Below, one piece after another: positions 40,257 to 50,377 of a DNA stretch of 64,000 nt (within the stretch, counting starts at the first letter, position 1; every line of letters starts with the position of its first letter). The position numbers and the translations under genes are program-made. The stretch spans positions 12,282-76,281 of the forward strand of contig JAEYXR010000052.1 of the NCBI GenBank assembly GCA_023431215.1, in the 5' to 3' direction. Under the pieces are notes generated by a model, which was not told the origin of the DNA, ran no database searches, and was given only the letters and a program-made list of their open reading frames with translations. The DNA is from Bacillota bacterium. Lineage in GTDB: Bacteria > Bacillota > Clostridia > Oscillospirales > Ruminococcaceae.

Positions 40257-43043
40257 TTACCCCATAATATCAGCGCAGCGCTTGCACAGGGTAGGATGTT
40301 TCTCATCCTGACCCACAGTATCGCTATAAATCCAGCAACGCTCGCACTTTCCGCCCTGGGCAGTCTCCACATCCACAGACAACCCTTCCAATTCACCGTG
40401 AACAGCACCTTCGCCGCCCTCTACTACTTCTACAGCAGAAACAATGAAGATGGTAGACAGGTCTGCCTCAATGTTTTTAACAAACGTAAAGGTATCTGCA
40501 TCAGCATGGAGAATTACTTTTGCTTCCAGAGACTTACCGATGATCTTATTGGCGCGGGCTAGCTCCAGTGCCTTGTTTACATCATCACGGATAGCGTGAA
40601 TACGATCCCACTTTGCCATAAATTCTTCAGTAGCCAGTCCTGCTTCAGGTTTAGGCATATCATTGAGCATAACAGAAGACTTTTGATACTCCTTGCTCTC
40701 AGGGATATATTGCCAAATTTCCTCGGCGGTAAAGGGCAGTATGGGAGCCAGCATTAGGGTCAGCTGACGCAGAATGACATAGATGGCAGTTTGGGCGCTG
40801 CGGCGCTCCTTGCTTTCCTTTTTCTCTACATATAGGCGATCCTTCAGCACATCAAGATAGAAGCTGGACATATCAACAGAGCAGAAATTGTGCACTGCAT
40901 GGTAAATGAGATAGAAGTCGAAATCGTTATAGGCCTTGATAGACTTCTCCAGCAGCTGCTCCATACGAGCCACTGCCCAACGGTCAATTTCCGGCATTTC
41001 CGCATAGGGTACGCTGTCGGTATCGGGATTGAAGTCACTGATATTGCCTAAGATGTAGCGGGCAGTATTGCGGATTTTACGGTAACCCTCGGAGAGCTGC
41101 TTGATATAATCAAAGGATACGCGTACGTCGGAGTGATAATCAGAGGAAGCCACCCAAAGACGCAGGATGTCTGCACCGTAATCCTTGATGATATCATCAG
41201 GAGCATTGACATTGCCCAAAGACTTGGACTGCTTGCGGCCTTCGCCATCCACTACCCAACCGTGGGTGCAGACAGCCTTATACGGAGCCTCACCACGGGC
41301 AGCAACAGCTGTCAGCAGAGAAGACTGGAACCAGCCGCGATACTGGTCATTACCCTCCAGGTACAAATCTGCGGGCCACTTAAGACCGCGTTTATCATTG
41401 AGTACGCCCATATGGGTTGTACCGCTGTCAAACCAAACATCCATGATATCGGTTTCTTTGGTAAAGTGCTTACCACCGCAGTGAGGACACTGATAACCCT
41501 TTGGCAGAATGTCCTCTGCTTCAGTGTTATACCAAGCATCTGAGCCTTTTTCGGCAAAGAGCTGAGCAACGGCTTCAATGGTGGTATCGTCTACAACATA
41601 CTTTCCGCAATCGTCGCAGTAAAAAACAGGAATAGGAACACCCCAGCTGCGCTGACGGGAAATGCACCAGTCGCTGCGGTTTTCTACCATGCCGGTAATC
41701 TTGTTTTCACCCCAGCCGGGAATCCACTGGACGCCTTTAATGGCCTTAAGGGCGGCATCTTTGAAGCCGTCGATGGAGCAGAACCACTGCTCGGTGGCGC
41801 GGAACAGGATGGGGTCTTTACAGCGCCAGCAGTGAGGATACTGGTGGATGATTTTTTCCAAAGCGAACAAGCTGCCGGACTTCTCAAGATGTTCTGCAAT
41901 GGCCTTGTTAGCAGCACCGGTAGCCAAACCGGCAAAGGGACCTGCTTCTGCGGTCAATACGCCTTTGCTGTCCACGGGCACAATAACAGGAATTTCAGGA
42001 TAATTGTTGACACATACCTCAAAGTCCTCAACACCGTGTCCAGGAGCAGTATGAACACAGCCTGTACCGCTTTCCAAAGTAACATGGTCGCCCACAATGA
42101 CAGGAGAAACACGATCCAGGAAAGGATGCTGATACGTGATATATTCCAATTCCTTGCCGGTTACCAGGTCAGAAATTTCAAACTCGGTAATGCCCGCAGC
42201 CTGCATGGTGGAGTCCACCAGCTCGCGAGCCATGATATAATACTCGCCGTTTGCTTTTACAGCGCAGTAGTCGTAGTTGGGGCCAACACAAATGGCCAGG
42301 TTGCCGGGCAATGTCCAGGTGGTGGTGGTCCAGATGACCATATAAGTTTTAGAAACATCACAGCCCAGCTTAGAAAGTACGCCCTTGTCATCCACTACCT
42401 TAAACTTGACGTAGATAGAATCGCAGGGGTCCTCTGCATATTCAATTTCAGCTTCTGCCAAAGCAGTGTTGCAATCGGTACACCAATAAACAGGCTTTAG
42501 GCCCTTATAAATATAACCTTTTTTGGCCATAGTACCAAATACACGAATCTGCTCTGCCTCCAGCTCAGGCTGTAGGGTTAAATAAGGATGCTCGTAGTCT
42601 GCCAAAACACCCAGGCGCTTAAATTCATCACGCTGAACATCTACATAATGCAGGGCAAATTCACGGCATTTTTGACGCAGTTCCAATTTTGTAAAGTTTT
42701 CGTTAAGGCCAAGCTCCTTAATGGCTTTACGCTCAATGGGCAGCCCGTGGGTATCCCACCCGGGGATATAAGGCGACTGATAACCCATCATATTTTTAGA
42801 GCGAACCACAATATCCTTCAGCACCTTGTTCATAGCAGTGCCTAAATGAATATTTCCGTTGGCATAGGGAGGGCCGTCGTGCAGCACATATTGGGGCTTA
42901 CCCTCGTTGCGCTCTATGATTTGCTCATACAGCTTATTTTCTTCCCAGTCTGCCAGCATTACCGGCTCTTTCTTGGGTAGCCCTGCACGCATCTGAAAAT
43001 CGGTCTGCGGCAGATTCAATGTCGCGTTATAATCTTGAGCCAT
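40257..43043 (-). CDS. ileS: Isoleucine--tRNA ligase
   Basis: A 928-residue class I synthetase with the HIGH motif 'PPYANGNIHLGTAMNKVLKD', the editing domain, the KMSKS-type loop 'GRKQSKSLGN', and a C-terminal zinc site ('GGKCERCWIYS' and 'LCKRCADI'). No T-box precedes it; the gap to divIVA is only 68 bases. Confidence 0.96.
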   Translation of the reverse strand: MAQDYNATLNLPQTDFQMRAGLPKKEPVMLADWEENKLYEQIIERNEGKPQYVLHDGPPYANGNIHLGTAMNKVLKDIVVRSKNMMGYQSPYIPGWDTHGLPIERKAIKELGLNENFTKLELRQKCREFALHYVDVQRDEFKRLGVLADYEHPYLTLQPELEAEQIRVFGTMAKKGYIYKGLKPVYWCTDCNTALAEAEIEYAEDPCDSIYVKFKVVDDKGVLSKLGCDVSKTYMVIWTTTTWTLPGNLAICVGPNYDYCAVKANGEYYIMARELVDSTMQAAGITEFEISDLVTGKELEYITYQHPFLDRVSPVIVGDHVTLESGTGCVHTAPGHGVEDFEVCVNNYPEIPVIVPVDSKGVLTAEAGPFAGLATGAANKAIAEHLEKSGSLFALEKIIHQYPHCWRCKDPILFRATEQWFCSIDGFKDAALKAIKGVQWIPGWGENKITGMVENRSDWCISRQRSWGVPIPVFYCDDCGKYVVDDTTIEAVAQLFAEKGSDAWYNTEAEDILPKGYQCPHCGGKHFTKETDIMDVWFDSGTTHMGVLNDKRGLKWPADLYLEGNDQYRGWFQSSLLTAVAARGEAPYKAVCTHGWVVDGEGRKQSKSLGNVNAPDDIIKDYGADILRLWVASSDYHSDVRVSFDYIKQLSEGYRKIRNTARYILGNISDFNPDTDSVPYAEMPEIDRWAVARMEQLLEKSIKAYNDFDFYLIYHAVHNFCSVDMSSFYLDVLKDRLYVEKKESKERRSAQTAIYVILRQLTLMLAPILPFTAEEIWQYIPESKEYQKSSVMLNDMPKPEAGLATEEFMAKWDRIHAIRDDVNKALELARANKIIGKSLEAKVILHADADTFTFVKNIEADLSTIFIVSAVEVVEGGEGAVHGELEGLSVDVETAQGGKCERCWIYSDTVGQDEKHPTLCKRCADIMG

Positions 43044-43111
43044 GTTCCATTTCTCTCCTAAAATATAAAAATTACTTGTTAAAATACCAAATCAATTACC
43101 TGCATGTAAGA

Positions 43112-44008
43112 CTAATCATCTTCCAATGCAAAGGAGTCTCCAAATTTAAGGACACCGAACTTTGAGCTGACAATAGTCTTTTTCTTGCTGTCGCTGCCGG
43201 CGGTAGATACGAGTTCCAACTCATCATCTTCATCCTCGTCTTCATCAAAGGAAAACAATTTATCCACTTTACTATGAAAACTTGCAACCGCGGGGCTGTC
43301 ATCTTCTGTATCATCATCTGCTAAATCTAGCTTAATATTAGGCAGTGCCGGTTGGCGACGGCTGACCTCATGTGCCTTTTGGGCTTGTACAGACCGGGTG
43401 TCTATAGCCTTAATCTCTACAGGAGCTTCGGGTTTGACCGGTTCTGCAACAACTGGCTCTACTACCGGCTCGGCCTTTTTCATCGGTGCCACCGGTGCAG
43501 CAGGCACAGCTTCCTCCTCAGCTTCCTCAATGTGGTTTTCTTCATATCGCCGCTCCAGTTCTTCCGAAGGTAAACGCTTGATGGCTCCAATGTGCGCTTT
43601 ATACATATTAATCAGTTCCTCCTTAAAGGAACTGGCCTCAGCTTTTACTCGTTCCAGCTCTGCGGTTTCAATCTCCAGACGCTTGTGGGCACCTTCTACA
43701 ATATGATCTGCCTTGGTGGTGGCATCCCGCAGAATAATTTCAGCCTTGCTACGGGAGTCTTTTAATATGCTGTCTCCCAGCTTTTGTGCACCAATCAGTG
43801 CAGATCTAAGACTTTCTTCGTCTTCGCGGTATTTTTCTACCGTTTGGGCAAGAACACGCATTTTTTCTGTCATAACGCGGTTTTCTTCCGCTAGTTCACG
43901 CACCAACTGTATTGCCTGGGTAACAAATTCGTCAACATCTTCGGTTTTATATCCAAAGGCAACAGCCTTGCCAAACTGCACATCAAAAAAATTCTCAGGA
44001 ATTGTCAT
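43112..44008 (-). CDS. divIVA: DivIVA-domain cell division protein
   Basis: A 298-residue protein: DivIVA head ('IPENFFDVQFGKAVAFGYKTEDVDEFV'), long coiled coil (about 30-150), then an acidic and Pro/Val-rich disordered tail. DivIVA marks curved membranes and guides division and polar growth. The extended tail, about 130 residues past the coiled coil, is longer than in Bacillus. Confidence 0.9.
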   Translation of the reverse strand: MTIPENFFDVQFGKAVAFGYKTEDVDEFVTQAIQLVRELAEENRVMTEKMRVLAQTVEKYREDEESLRSALIGAQKLGDSILKDSRSKAEIILRDATTKADHIVEGAHKRLEIETAELERVKAEASSFKEELINMYKAHIGAIKRLPSEELERRYEENHIEEAEEEAVPAAPVAPMKKAEPVVEPVVAEPVKPEAPVEIKAIDTRSVQAQKAHEVSRRQPALPNIKLDLADDDTEDDSPAVASFHSKVDKLFSFDEDEDEDDELELVSTAGSDSKKKTIVSSKFGVLKFGDSFALEDD

Positions 44009-44020
44009 AGATGAACCCCC

Positions 44021-44773
44021 CTAGCTGTATCTTCTAAAAGAAACCTTTAATTTGTCCTTTTTGCTTGTACCATGCTGTCCATCATAAATAAATTTGCCTG
44101 TCCCTCGTACTGAAATTTTACAGCCTTCGGCAATAAGCCGAGAGATGTCTTCCTGTACAACACCATTTAAGGCAACCTTGCCGGTGCGGATAAGCCCAAC
44201 AGCATCTGTGCGGGAGCAGCGAGCCAAAAAGGCAACCGTACAATCCAAACGCAGAGAAGCAATGGTTCCGGATATGTTCTCAAATCGCCTTTCTACGACA
44301 ATTTCTTCCACTGTCGTCTCTCGACATTTTACACCACATCGACCCACTTTGTCTAGCTCCAGCAATATTACCGGCAAAACAGTTGGCGACACGAATAGTA
44401 ACGCTTTCCCTTCTTCTACAACAATATCCCCCATGGCCTCTCGTTTGAGGTTGAGGCCCATGAGGGAACCAAGGATATCTCTGTGTCCTATTTGTTCGCT
44501 TGGCCTAAACTTTAACTCCACGCAGGCTATTGGAAAATCGTTTTTTATTATATCACCTGCAAAGAGACCCAGACAGGTGCGCTCAGCGTCCTCATAACCG
44601 CCCCAAAAATGATAGGAAATCCTTCTTCGCTTTAGTGCGTCATGACATATTTCCTTTTGACGCTCGTCCAAAAAACCCAGAAAACAGGGCTTTCTATACT
44701 TCTCTACTGCAAAACATAAGTCATCCAGCCGGGAAATAAGCAGCTGATCCTCACGATTAGAAATAAACGCCAT
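44021..44773 (-). CDS. ylmH: YlmH-like S4-domain protein
   Basis: A 250-residue RNA-binding protein of the division cluster. The C-terminal S4 domain reads 'RLDCTVAFLARCSRTDAVGLIRTGKVALNGVVQEDISRL'; the N-terminal two thirds match the YlmH RNA-binding part ('PCFLGFLDERQKEI', 'LGSLMGLNLKREAMGDI'). YlmH has been linked to rescue of stalled ribosomes. ATG 44773 overlaps the end of sepF; a longer frame upstream lies inside sepF and is ignored. Confidence 0.85.
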   Translation of the reverse strand: MAFISNREDQLLISRLDDLCFAVEKYRKPCFLGFLDERQKEICHDALKRRRISYHFWGGYEDAERTCLGLFAGDIIKNDFPIACVELKFRPSEQIGHRDILGSLMGLNLKREAMGDIVVEEGKALLFVSPTVLPVILLELDKVGRCGVKCRETTVEEIVVERRFENISGTIASLRLDCTVAFLARCSRTDAVGLIRTGKVALNGVVQEDISRLIAEGCKISVRGTGKFIYDGQHGTSKKDKLKVSFRRYS

Positions 44774-45293
44774 TGTTTTCCAGCTCGTCCAATAACGAGT
44801 CTCCCGTAACACCAACATTATAGGGGGTAATAATAAAAGTTGCATTGGCTACTTTTTTTATTTGCCCTCCGTTTGCATAAGCTACACCGCTTAAAAAGTC
44901 TACCAAGCGGCGGGAAATATCCCTACTGGTGGATTCCAAATTCAGCACCACAGTTCTTTTTTCATTTAAATGGTCAGCAACTGCTCCCGCATCTTCAAAT
45001 CTTTCAGGTTTTACAAGCACAACCTGAAGTTGTGTGGTAGCATGAATGTTAACCACCTTATTATCACGATTTATTCCGGAAAAGCTTCCAATGGTATCGA
45101 CAGGCGGTGTAGTAGTTGAGGAAGTATACCGTGTGGTTGTTTTGCCAAAATCACTTAAATCAGTGTGATCTTCAAAGTCATAATCGTGATACTCTTCTTT
45201 TTTGGGAATTTCATCAAAGCTTTCGTCTTCTTCGTCCAGATATTCGTCATCCGGAAGCCCCATAAAGCCCTTAAATTTATCCATAAAGCCCAT
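44757..45293 (-). CDS. sepF: Cell division protein SepF
   Basis: Membrane anchor and FtsZ-filament organiser. The 178-residue protein has the amphipathic start 'MGFMDKFKGFMG', a disordered acidic linker and the SepF core ('VVLVKPERFEDAGAVADHLNEKRTVVLNLESTSRDISRRLVDFLSGVAYANGG'). ATG 45293 follows GGAGGGT. Confidence 0.92.
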   Translation of the reverse strand: MGFMDKFKGFMGLPDDEYLDEEDESFDEIPKKEEYHDYDFEDHTDLSDFGKTTTRYTSSTTTPPVDTIGSFSGINRDNKVVNIHATTQLQVVLVKPERFEDAGAVADHLNEKRTVVLNLESTSRDISRRLVDFLSGVAYANGGQIKKVANATFIITPYNVGVTGDSLLDELENNGVYF

Positions 45294-45315
45294 TTGAATG
45301 ACCCTCCGATTTTTA

Positions 45316-46032
45316 TTATCGGTTTCGTGCACCGAATATCCCTGAGCCTATACGCACCAAATTGGCACCGTGCCTGATGGCACAGGCATAGTCGCGCGAC
45401 ATGCCCATAGATAATATTTCCATACTGATATTATCTAATTTTTTGTGCTTTATGTCAACAAACAATTTGTACATTTGGTCAAAATATCGTTCAGTTTCCA
45501 ACTCCGTCTGACCAATTGGCGGAATACACATCAATCCTTTTACCTGCAAATGAGTCAAATTGCAAACCTTGTCTATAATATTGTATATTTCTGAGGCTTC
45601 TAATCCGGATTTGCTTTCTTCTTTACCAATATTGACTTCAAGCAAAACATCCATGCTTTTTTGTATTGTTGCCGAGCGTTTGTTAATTTCTTCTGCCAGA
45701 CGCAGGCTGTTTACCGACTGAATACAGCTTACCTTATCTATAATGTGACGCACCTTATTGGTTTGTAATGTTCCGATAAAATGAATACTATCGCTGCCAA
45801 ATTCGTAGCTGGCATATTTTTCACATAGCTCCTGCGCACGATTTTCTCCAAAAAGAGGCACCCCACAATGAAACGCTGTGTTAACTAGCTGAGGAGAAAC
45901 TGTTTTTGTTACAGCCATCAACCGGACATCTGCGGGTTTGCGCTGACTTTGCAGCGCAGCATTGGCCATCTCCTCGCCTATTCTCTTTAGGTTATCTTCC
46001 ACTTGCTGGCTATTGCAGCGGTTTTCCATCAT
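45316..46032 (-). CDS. YggS-family PLP-binding protein
   Basis: A pyridoxal-phosphate homeostasis protein of 238 residues with the PLP lysine in 'RLMAVTKTVSPQLV', 'GENRAQEL', 'HFIGTLQTNKVRHI' and 'LSMGMSRDYACAIRHGANLVRIGSGIFG'. ATG 46032 has GAGGGGA nine bases upstream. It overlaps the upstream HlyD-like gene by 23 bases. Confidence 0.92.
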   Translation of the reverse strand: MMENRCNSQQVEDNLKRIGEEMANAALQSQRKPADVRLMAVTKTVSPQLVNTAFHCGVPLFGENRAQELCEKYASYEFGSDSIHFIGTLQTNKVRHIIDKVSCIQSVNSLRLAEEINKRSATIQKSMDVLLEVNIGKEESKSGLEASEIYNIIDKVCNLTHLQVKGLMCIPPIGQTELETERYFDQMYKLFVDIKHKKLDNISMEILSMGMSRDYACAIRHGANLVRIGSGIFGARNR

Positions 46033-47218
46033 ACAGATCAATCCCCTCTACAATTACTTCGTCAAACATATTGAGATATGATTCACTGTTATATTCCATA
46101 CGGCTCAGGTAATAATCTTTACCGGTAAATACAATTTCCACCAAACGATATCTGATATTATAGCCTGATTTTATATAAACACCTTTATTACCGTCTACAA
46201 TGCGAAGCGCCTTTTTACTGAAGCGCACGCCTTTATAATTATCAAAGCTGACCTTTACTGCCGCAGACCGGCGAGATACCGCATCTGGACTTAGCTCCTC
46301 GCTTTCAATAACCACTACGGCACAATTATTATCCTTTTCTTCGGTTACAGAATAAATAGTACCGGACACAGGTTCCGAGCTACCTCCGATAAAGGTAAGT
46401 GTCACTGCACTCCCCGGGTTAAACAAGCTCATATTTTCCTCTGGAATAACAGTGGCGTAATACCATTTAAAATCGGTGATGCACTTACCAAAAGCATCCT
46501 CCCTTGTGGTGTATTCTTGTGATGCAAGCTGGGTAAGTGTTTGGCTGTCCAAGTTTTTCAGCATTTCAGGTGTAAACTGAGCTTCACAGCCATCAACATA
46601 TCTTGAAAAATAGCCTACATGACTGGAGTAAATTTTATCTCCTGCAGGCATTTGCGGCATTTGACCGGTAAGCTCATCAATTCTTTCTGTAAAATTATCC
46701 AATTCTCCGGTTACCAGCTGCCGCCTTGCAAACTTTTCGGTAATGGTAAGCCTTAACTTATCCACAGCACCAAAATCAGTATAATCAGCACTTTTGGTTA
46801 ATTCATTCAGCGCAATCGACAAATCTCTGCTTAGTAGCTCAACATCCTGTATCTGCCCCACATCCGTGCTGCGCTGTACCAGCTCCAGCAAAGCTTTCTC
46901 TGTCTGAAGCTTGTCGTATTTATCTGCCTGAGCCACATCTTCCTTGGAATTATAAACAATAGCCAATGGAGTATTAGATACAAATTTTTGCCCCTCTGAA
47001 ACAGTATAATGCACAACACCTGAAATTTTTTTTTCAATAGGCTGTTCAGAGCGTATTAATATGCCTTGGGTATTAACGGCACGTGCTACTTCAAACCCCA
47101 CGGCAGTTTCTGTTTTGTAGCCCGCAAAAAAGAAACGGTAGGTTTGCCATCCTGCGTATACCAGAAAAAAAAGCACCAGTACAAAGGAAATAAAGCGTAC
47201 CATTCCGCTGCTTTTCAT
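46010..47218 (-). CDS. HlyD-like membrane-anchored protein of the division cluster
   Basis: A 402-residue protein with an N-terminal membrane helix (about 8-30), an HlyD-like 'GVVHYTVSEGQKFVSNTPLAIV' lipoyl half-motif, a coiled-coil part (about 85-180) and beta-rich C-terminal domain. It resembles secretion adaptors, but no transporter is adjacent. In Clostridia such a gene commonly lies beside yggS and sepF; its function is not established. It overlaps miaA by four bases. Confidence 0.75.
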   Translation of the reverse strand: MKSSGMVRFISFVLVLFFLVYAGWQTYRFFFAGYKTETAVGFEVARAVNTQGILIRSEQPIEKKISGVVHYTVSEGQKFVSNTPLAIVYNSKEDVAQADKYDKLQTEKALLELVQRSTDVGQIQDVELLSRDLSIALNELTKSADYTDFGAVDKLRLTITEKFARRQLVTGELDNFTERIDELTGQMPQMPAGDKIYSSHVGYFSRYVDGCEAQFTPEMLKNLDSQTLTQLASQEYTTREDAFGKCITDFKWYYATVIPEENMSLFNPGSAVTLTFIGGSSEPVSGTIYSVTEEKDNNCAVVVIESEELSPDAVSRRSAAVKVSFDNYKGVRFSKKALRIVDGNKGVYIKSGYNIRYRLVEIVFTGKDYYLSRMEYNSESYLNMFDEVIVEGIDLYDGKPLQ

Positions 47219-48186
47219 GTTCTATCCGTCTCCTTATGGCAAAGCTTCCAATGATTTACAATACTCATGGCTTCTTCAAAAATCTTATCAAAGCTTCCGG
47301 CCTTATCACAATAAATCCAATGAATGCGTTTATCTCGTCTAAACCAAGTTAATTGCCGTTTAGCATAACGACGGGTTTCCTGTTTTAAATTTTCAGCAGC
47401 TTCGGCAAGAGTACAACTACCCTCGAAAAAACCTTTTAATTCTTTGTAGCCAATGGCTTGGGCAGCTGTAGAGGAAAGCTCTTGAGATAAAACCTGCTTT
47501 GCCTCCTCCAAAAGGCCGTCTTGAAGCATCAAATCTACTCGCAGACCTATCCGATTGTAAAGCACCTGCCGGTCGGCATAATCCAACCCAAGTATACAAA
47601 CATCATAAGGCGATGGAATCATTCGTGACCGGCGTACCTGCTCAGACATGGTGATACCCGTTGTTTGATAAACCTCTATGGCCCGAATGACACGCCCAAG
47701 GTTATTTTCGTGAAGACTTGAAGCTGTTTGAGGGTCAAATTCACGAAGAAGCTCTAAAACAGCACCATTACCCTCAAGCTTTGCTTTTTCTCTCAGTTGT
47801 TGTCTCAGTATCTCATCGGAGGGTGCCGGTGAGAAATTAATGTTGTCAATTAGAGTATTGACATATAGCCCGGTACCACCTGTTAGTATCGGCAGCTTTC
47901 CCCGATGAATGATATCTTCTATTATCTTTCGTGCCGCATCTGCATATTGTGCCACAGAAAAACTTTCATTTGGTTCCAGACAATCAATGAGATGATGCTC
48001 GATACCCTGCTGCTCTTCTACAGTTGGCTTGGCAGTTCCAATATTCATTGTTCGGTAAGTCTGCATAGAGTCTGCAGAAACAATTTCGCCATTCAACGCT
48101 TTTGCCAATTCAATTGAAAGTTTCGTTTTACCGGAAGCTGTTGGCCCCACAATAACCAAAAGGGGGATGCGCTTATCCTTCTTCAA
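47215..48186 (-). CDS. miaA: tRNA dimethylallyltransferase
   Basis: Transfers the dimethylallyl group to A37 of tRNAs. The 323-residue protein has the P-loop 'VIVGPTASGKTKLSIELA', 'EIVSADSMQTYRTMNIGTAKPT' and 'HHLIDCLEPNESFSVAQY'. TTG 48186 follows GGAGG by nine bases. Its product is the substrate of MiaB, encoded nearby. Confidence 0.95.
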   Translation of the reverse strand: MKKDKRIPLLVIVGPTASGKTKLSIELAKALNGEIVSADSMQTYRTMNIGTAKPTVEEQQGIEHHLIDCLEPNESFSVAQYADAARKIIEDIIHRGKLPILTGGTGLYVNTLIDNINFSPAPSDEILRQQLREKAKLEGNGAVLELLREFDPQTASSLHENNLGRVIRAIEVYQTTGITMSEQVRRSRMIPSPYDVCILGLDYADRQVLYNRIGLRVDLMLQDGLLEEAKQVLSQELSSTAAQAIGYKELKGFFEGSCTLAEAAENLKQETRRYAKRQLTWFRRDKRIHWIYCDKAGSFDKIFEEAMSIVNHWKLCHKETDRT

Positions 48187-48215
48187 AACATTCCCCTCCT
48201 ACATCAGTAAATTAG

Positions 48216-50315
48216 CTAAATAATTCGCCCAAACATCCGCTCCAGCTCTTGTTTTTTCATAGAGACAATGACCGGACGTCCGTGAGGGCAATTTCGAATA
48301 TTTCTATTCTGCTGCAACAGGCAAATCAGCTCTTCACGCTCTTCTAAGCCTGTAAAGCTTCCGCCCTTGACAGCCGCTTTGCAGGCAATAGAGTGAAATA
48401 ACTCGTCATAAATTGTCAGGTCCAAGTGTTTATTGCCTTTTTGCAGTTTATCTATGGCTTCTTCCAACATATCCTCCACCTCTGACATACCCATCACGGT
48501 AGGAATCTCCCTGACTAAAATGGAACCGTCACCAAAATCCTCCAATGCAAAGCCTGTTTTCGATAATAACGAAATGTTCTGCAAAAGGCAATCGTAACGA
48601 TCTTTGGAAAAAGAAATGCGCATGGGTGCCAAAAGAGTTTGCCGGGGAATATCGCCATTTGTTTTGTGAGCTTCTTTTAGCTTTTCAAACAGAATGCGTT
48701 CGTGAGCGGCATGCTTATCAATTAGCAATAGTTCTGTTCCCTGCTCTGCCAAAATATAGGTTTTGAAAACCTCTCCAATCAGCCTCATAGGGGGGATTGG
48801 TTCCTCTGAAGGTGTAGCGGCAGGCGTGTCTTTTGCCAGTATCTTTTTTTCTGTGTCAACAGGAGCCTGTTTTAAAATAGAAGAGTCTATATCGGTAGCT
48901 TTTTGGGGCGTAACTTCATCTTTTTTTACCAGGGGTTCTGGGTGTGCATCATCCTGAGGCTTCATGGATTGTATGAGTGATGACCGATATAAAAGCCTTG
49001 CGCTGTTGTCCTCAAGCAAACCGGATGCTGCAGATGAGGCAACAGTTAAATCTTTTACATGGCTGGTATACTTTGAAGCTATATCGGAGTTGCTATTACC
49101 CGCCCACGCATTAGGTTTACCTGTAATGTCTTTTTGCTTTACAGTATATATATCGACTGGTTGAGCCACTTTTTCAGGCTTTTTCTCCTGTTGCTGAAAA
49201 GTTCGGTATTCATGGGCAGACATGCGCAGCTGATTGCCTTCCAACGGCTTTTGTGCCAGTTGTGCTGCGCTTATCCCCATTTTTGCGGTATAAACACGGC
49301 CGGTATCCATGGCGCTGGTTACATGGTCAAGCTGTGTCAATGCACCTTTTACAGACTGATAAACGGCATCAAATAAAAGTTTTTCGTCAGAAAGCTTAAC
49401 CTCCAGCTTAGCCGGATGCACATTGACATCCACCATGCCAAAGGGCAAAATGACATTGAGAACGCAGCCAGGAAATTTTCCAACCATGATACTATTGCGA
49501 TACGCTTCCTCTAGCGCTGATAACATTGTGCCGCTACGGATATATCGTCCGTTAATAAAAAAATGCTCCATACTGCGGCTGGCTTTGGCTTTTTCGGGTT
49601 TGGTTACAAAGCCTTCTACCCTTATTCCTGCCAAGGTGCTTTGTACGGGGATGAGGCTGCCACCAAAATCAGACCCATATACGGCATATATGGCAGATAA
49701 CAGCTTACCGTCTCCCGGGGTATGTAGTTTTAGCTGCCCTTCTCTAATGAGTTTTAAGGATACCTCCGGATGCGATAATGCCAAACGGTCCAGCAACGCT
49801 GCAATGGCGTTGCCTTCGGTAACATCTTTTTTTAAAAACTTCATTCTTGCGGGAATGTTATAAAAGATATCTCGTACAACGATGGTTGTACCAGTGGGAC
49901 AACCCGCATCCTCGCAGTTTTGCGGTTCGCTGCCGGCAATGGTGTAGCGCGTTCCCAAATCTTCTTCTACAGTACGGGTCAGCAATTCTACCCTGCCCAC
50001 CGCTGCAATGGAGGCCAACGCCTCACCACGAAAGCCCAATGTTCCAATTTGGTACAAGTCTTCCTGGGAGGATACCTTGCTGGTAGCATGGCGTAAAAAT
50101 GCCTTAGGTACATCTTCCCTAAGAATGCCACAGCCGTTGTCGGTTACCCTGAGGTAGCGGATGCCGCCATTTTGTATTTCTACTGTGATTGCAGAGGCTC
50201 CGGCATCAATGGCGTTTTCCACCAACTCTTTGATGATGGAGGAGGGTCGTTCAATCACTTCCCCTGCTGCAATGAGTTCTGCCGTTTGCTTGTCCAATAC
50301 ATTGATTCTGGCCAA
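48216..50315 (-). CDS. mutL: DNA mismatch repair protein MutL
   Basis: A 699-residue protein with the N-terminal GHKL ATPase ('IAAGEVIERPSSIIKELVENAIDAGA', 'DNGCGI', 'TLGFRGEALASIAAV'), a variable linker (about 340-500), and the C-terminal endonuclease domain with 'DKHAAHERILFEKL' (consensus has DQHA) and 'NCPHGRPVIVSM'. TTG 50315 follows GGAGG by eight bases; a GTG at 50324 sits on that site. Confidence 0.93.
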   Translation of the reverse strand: MARINVLDKQTAELIAAGEVIERPSSIIKELVENAIDAGASAITVEIQNGGIRYLRVTDNGCGILREDVPKAFLRHATSKVSSQEDLYQIGTLGFRGEALASIAAVGRVELLTRTVEEDLGTRYTIAGSEPQNCEDAGCPTGTTIVVRDIFYNIPARMKFLKKDVTEGNAIAALLDRLALSHPEVSLKLIREGQLKLHTPGDGKLLSAIYAVYGSDFGGSLIPVQSTLAGIRVEGFVTKPEKAKASRSMEHFFINGRYIRSGTMLSALEEAYRNSIMVGKFPGCVLNVILPFGMVDVNVHPAKLEVKLSDEKLLFDAVYQSVKGALTQLDHVTSAMDTGRVYTAKMGISAAQLAQKPLEGNQLRMSAHEYRTFQQQEKKPEKVAQPVDIYTVKQKDITGKPNAWAGNSNSDIASKYTSHVKDLTVASSAASGLLEDNSARLLYRSSLIQSMKPQDDAHPEPLVKKDEVTPQKATDIDSSILKQAPVDTEKKILAKDTPAATPSEEPIPPMRLIGEVFKTYILAEQGTELLLIDKHAAHERILFEKLKEAHKTNGDIPRQTLLAPMRISFSKDRYDCLLQNISLLSKTGFALEDFGDGSILVREIPTVMGMSEVEDMLEEAIDKLQKGNKHLDLTIYDELFHSIACKAAVKGGSFTGLEEREELICLLQQNRNIRNCPHGRPVIVSMKKQELERMFGRII

Positions 50316-50377
50316 AAATGCCACCTCCCTCTTGGTGATTTTAAAAACAAAGCTTCTTAAAAACTGATGGCTGTTAG

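Noticed and set aside
41832..42500. Plus-strand open frame (222 codons) antisense to ileS
   Set aside because: The opposite strand is an unmistakable IleRS; composition of the antisense product is not protein-like.
43044..43111. T-box or other leader before ileS
   Set aside because: The gap is only 68 bases and lacks the T-box core; ileS is probably read from upstream.
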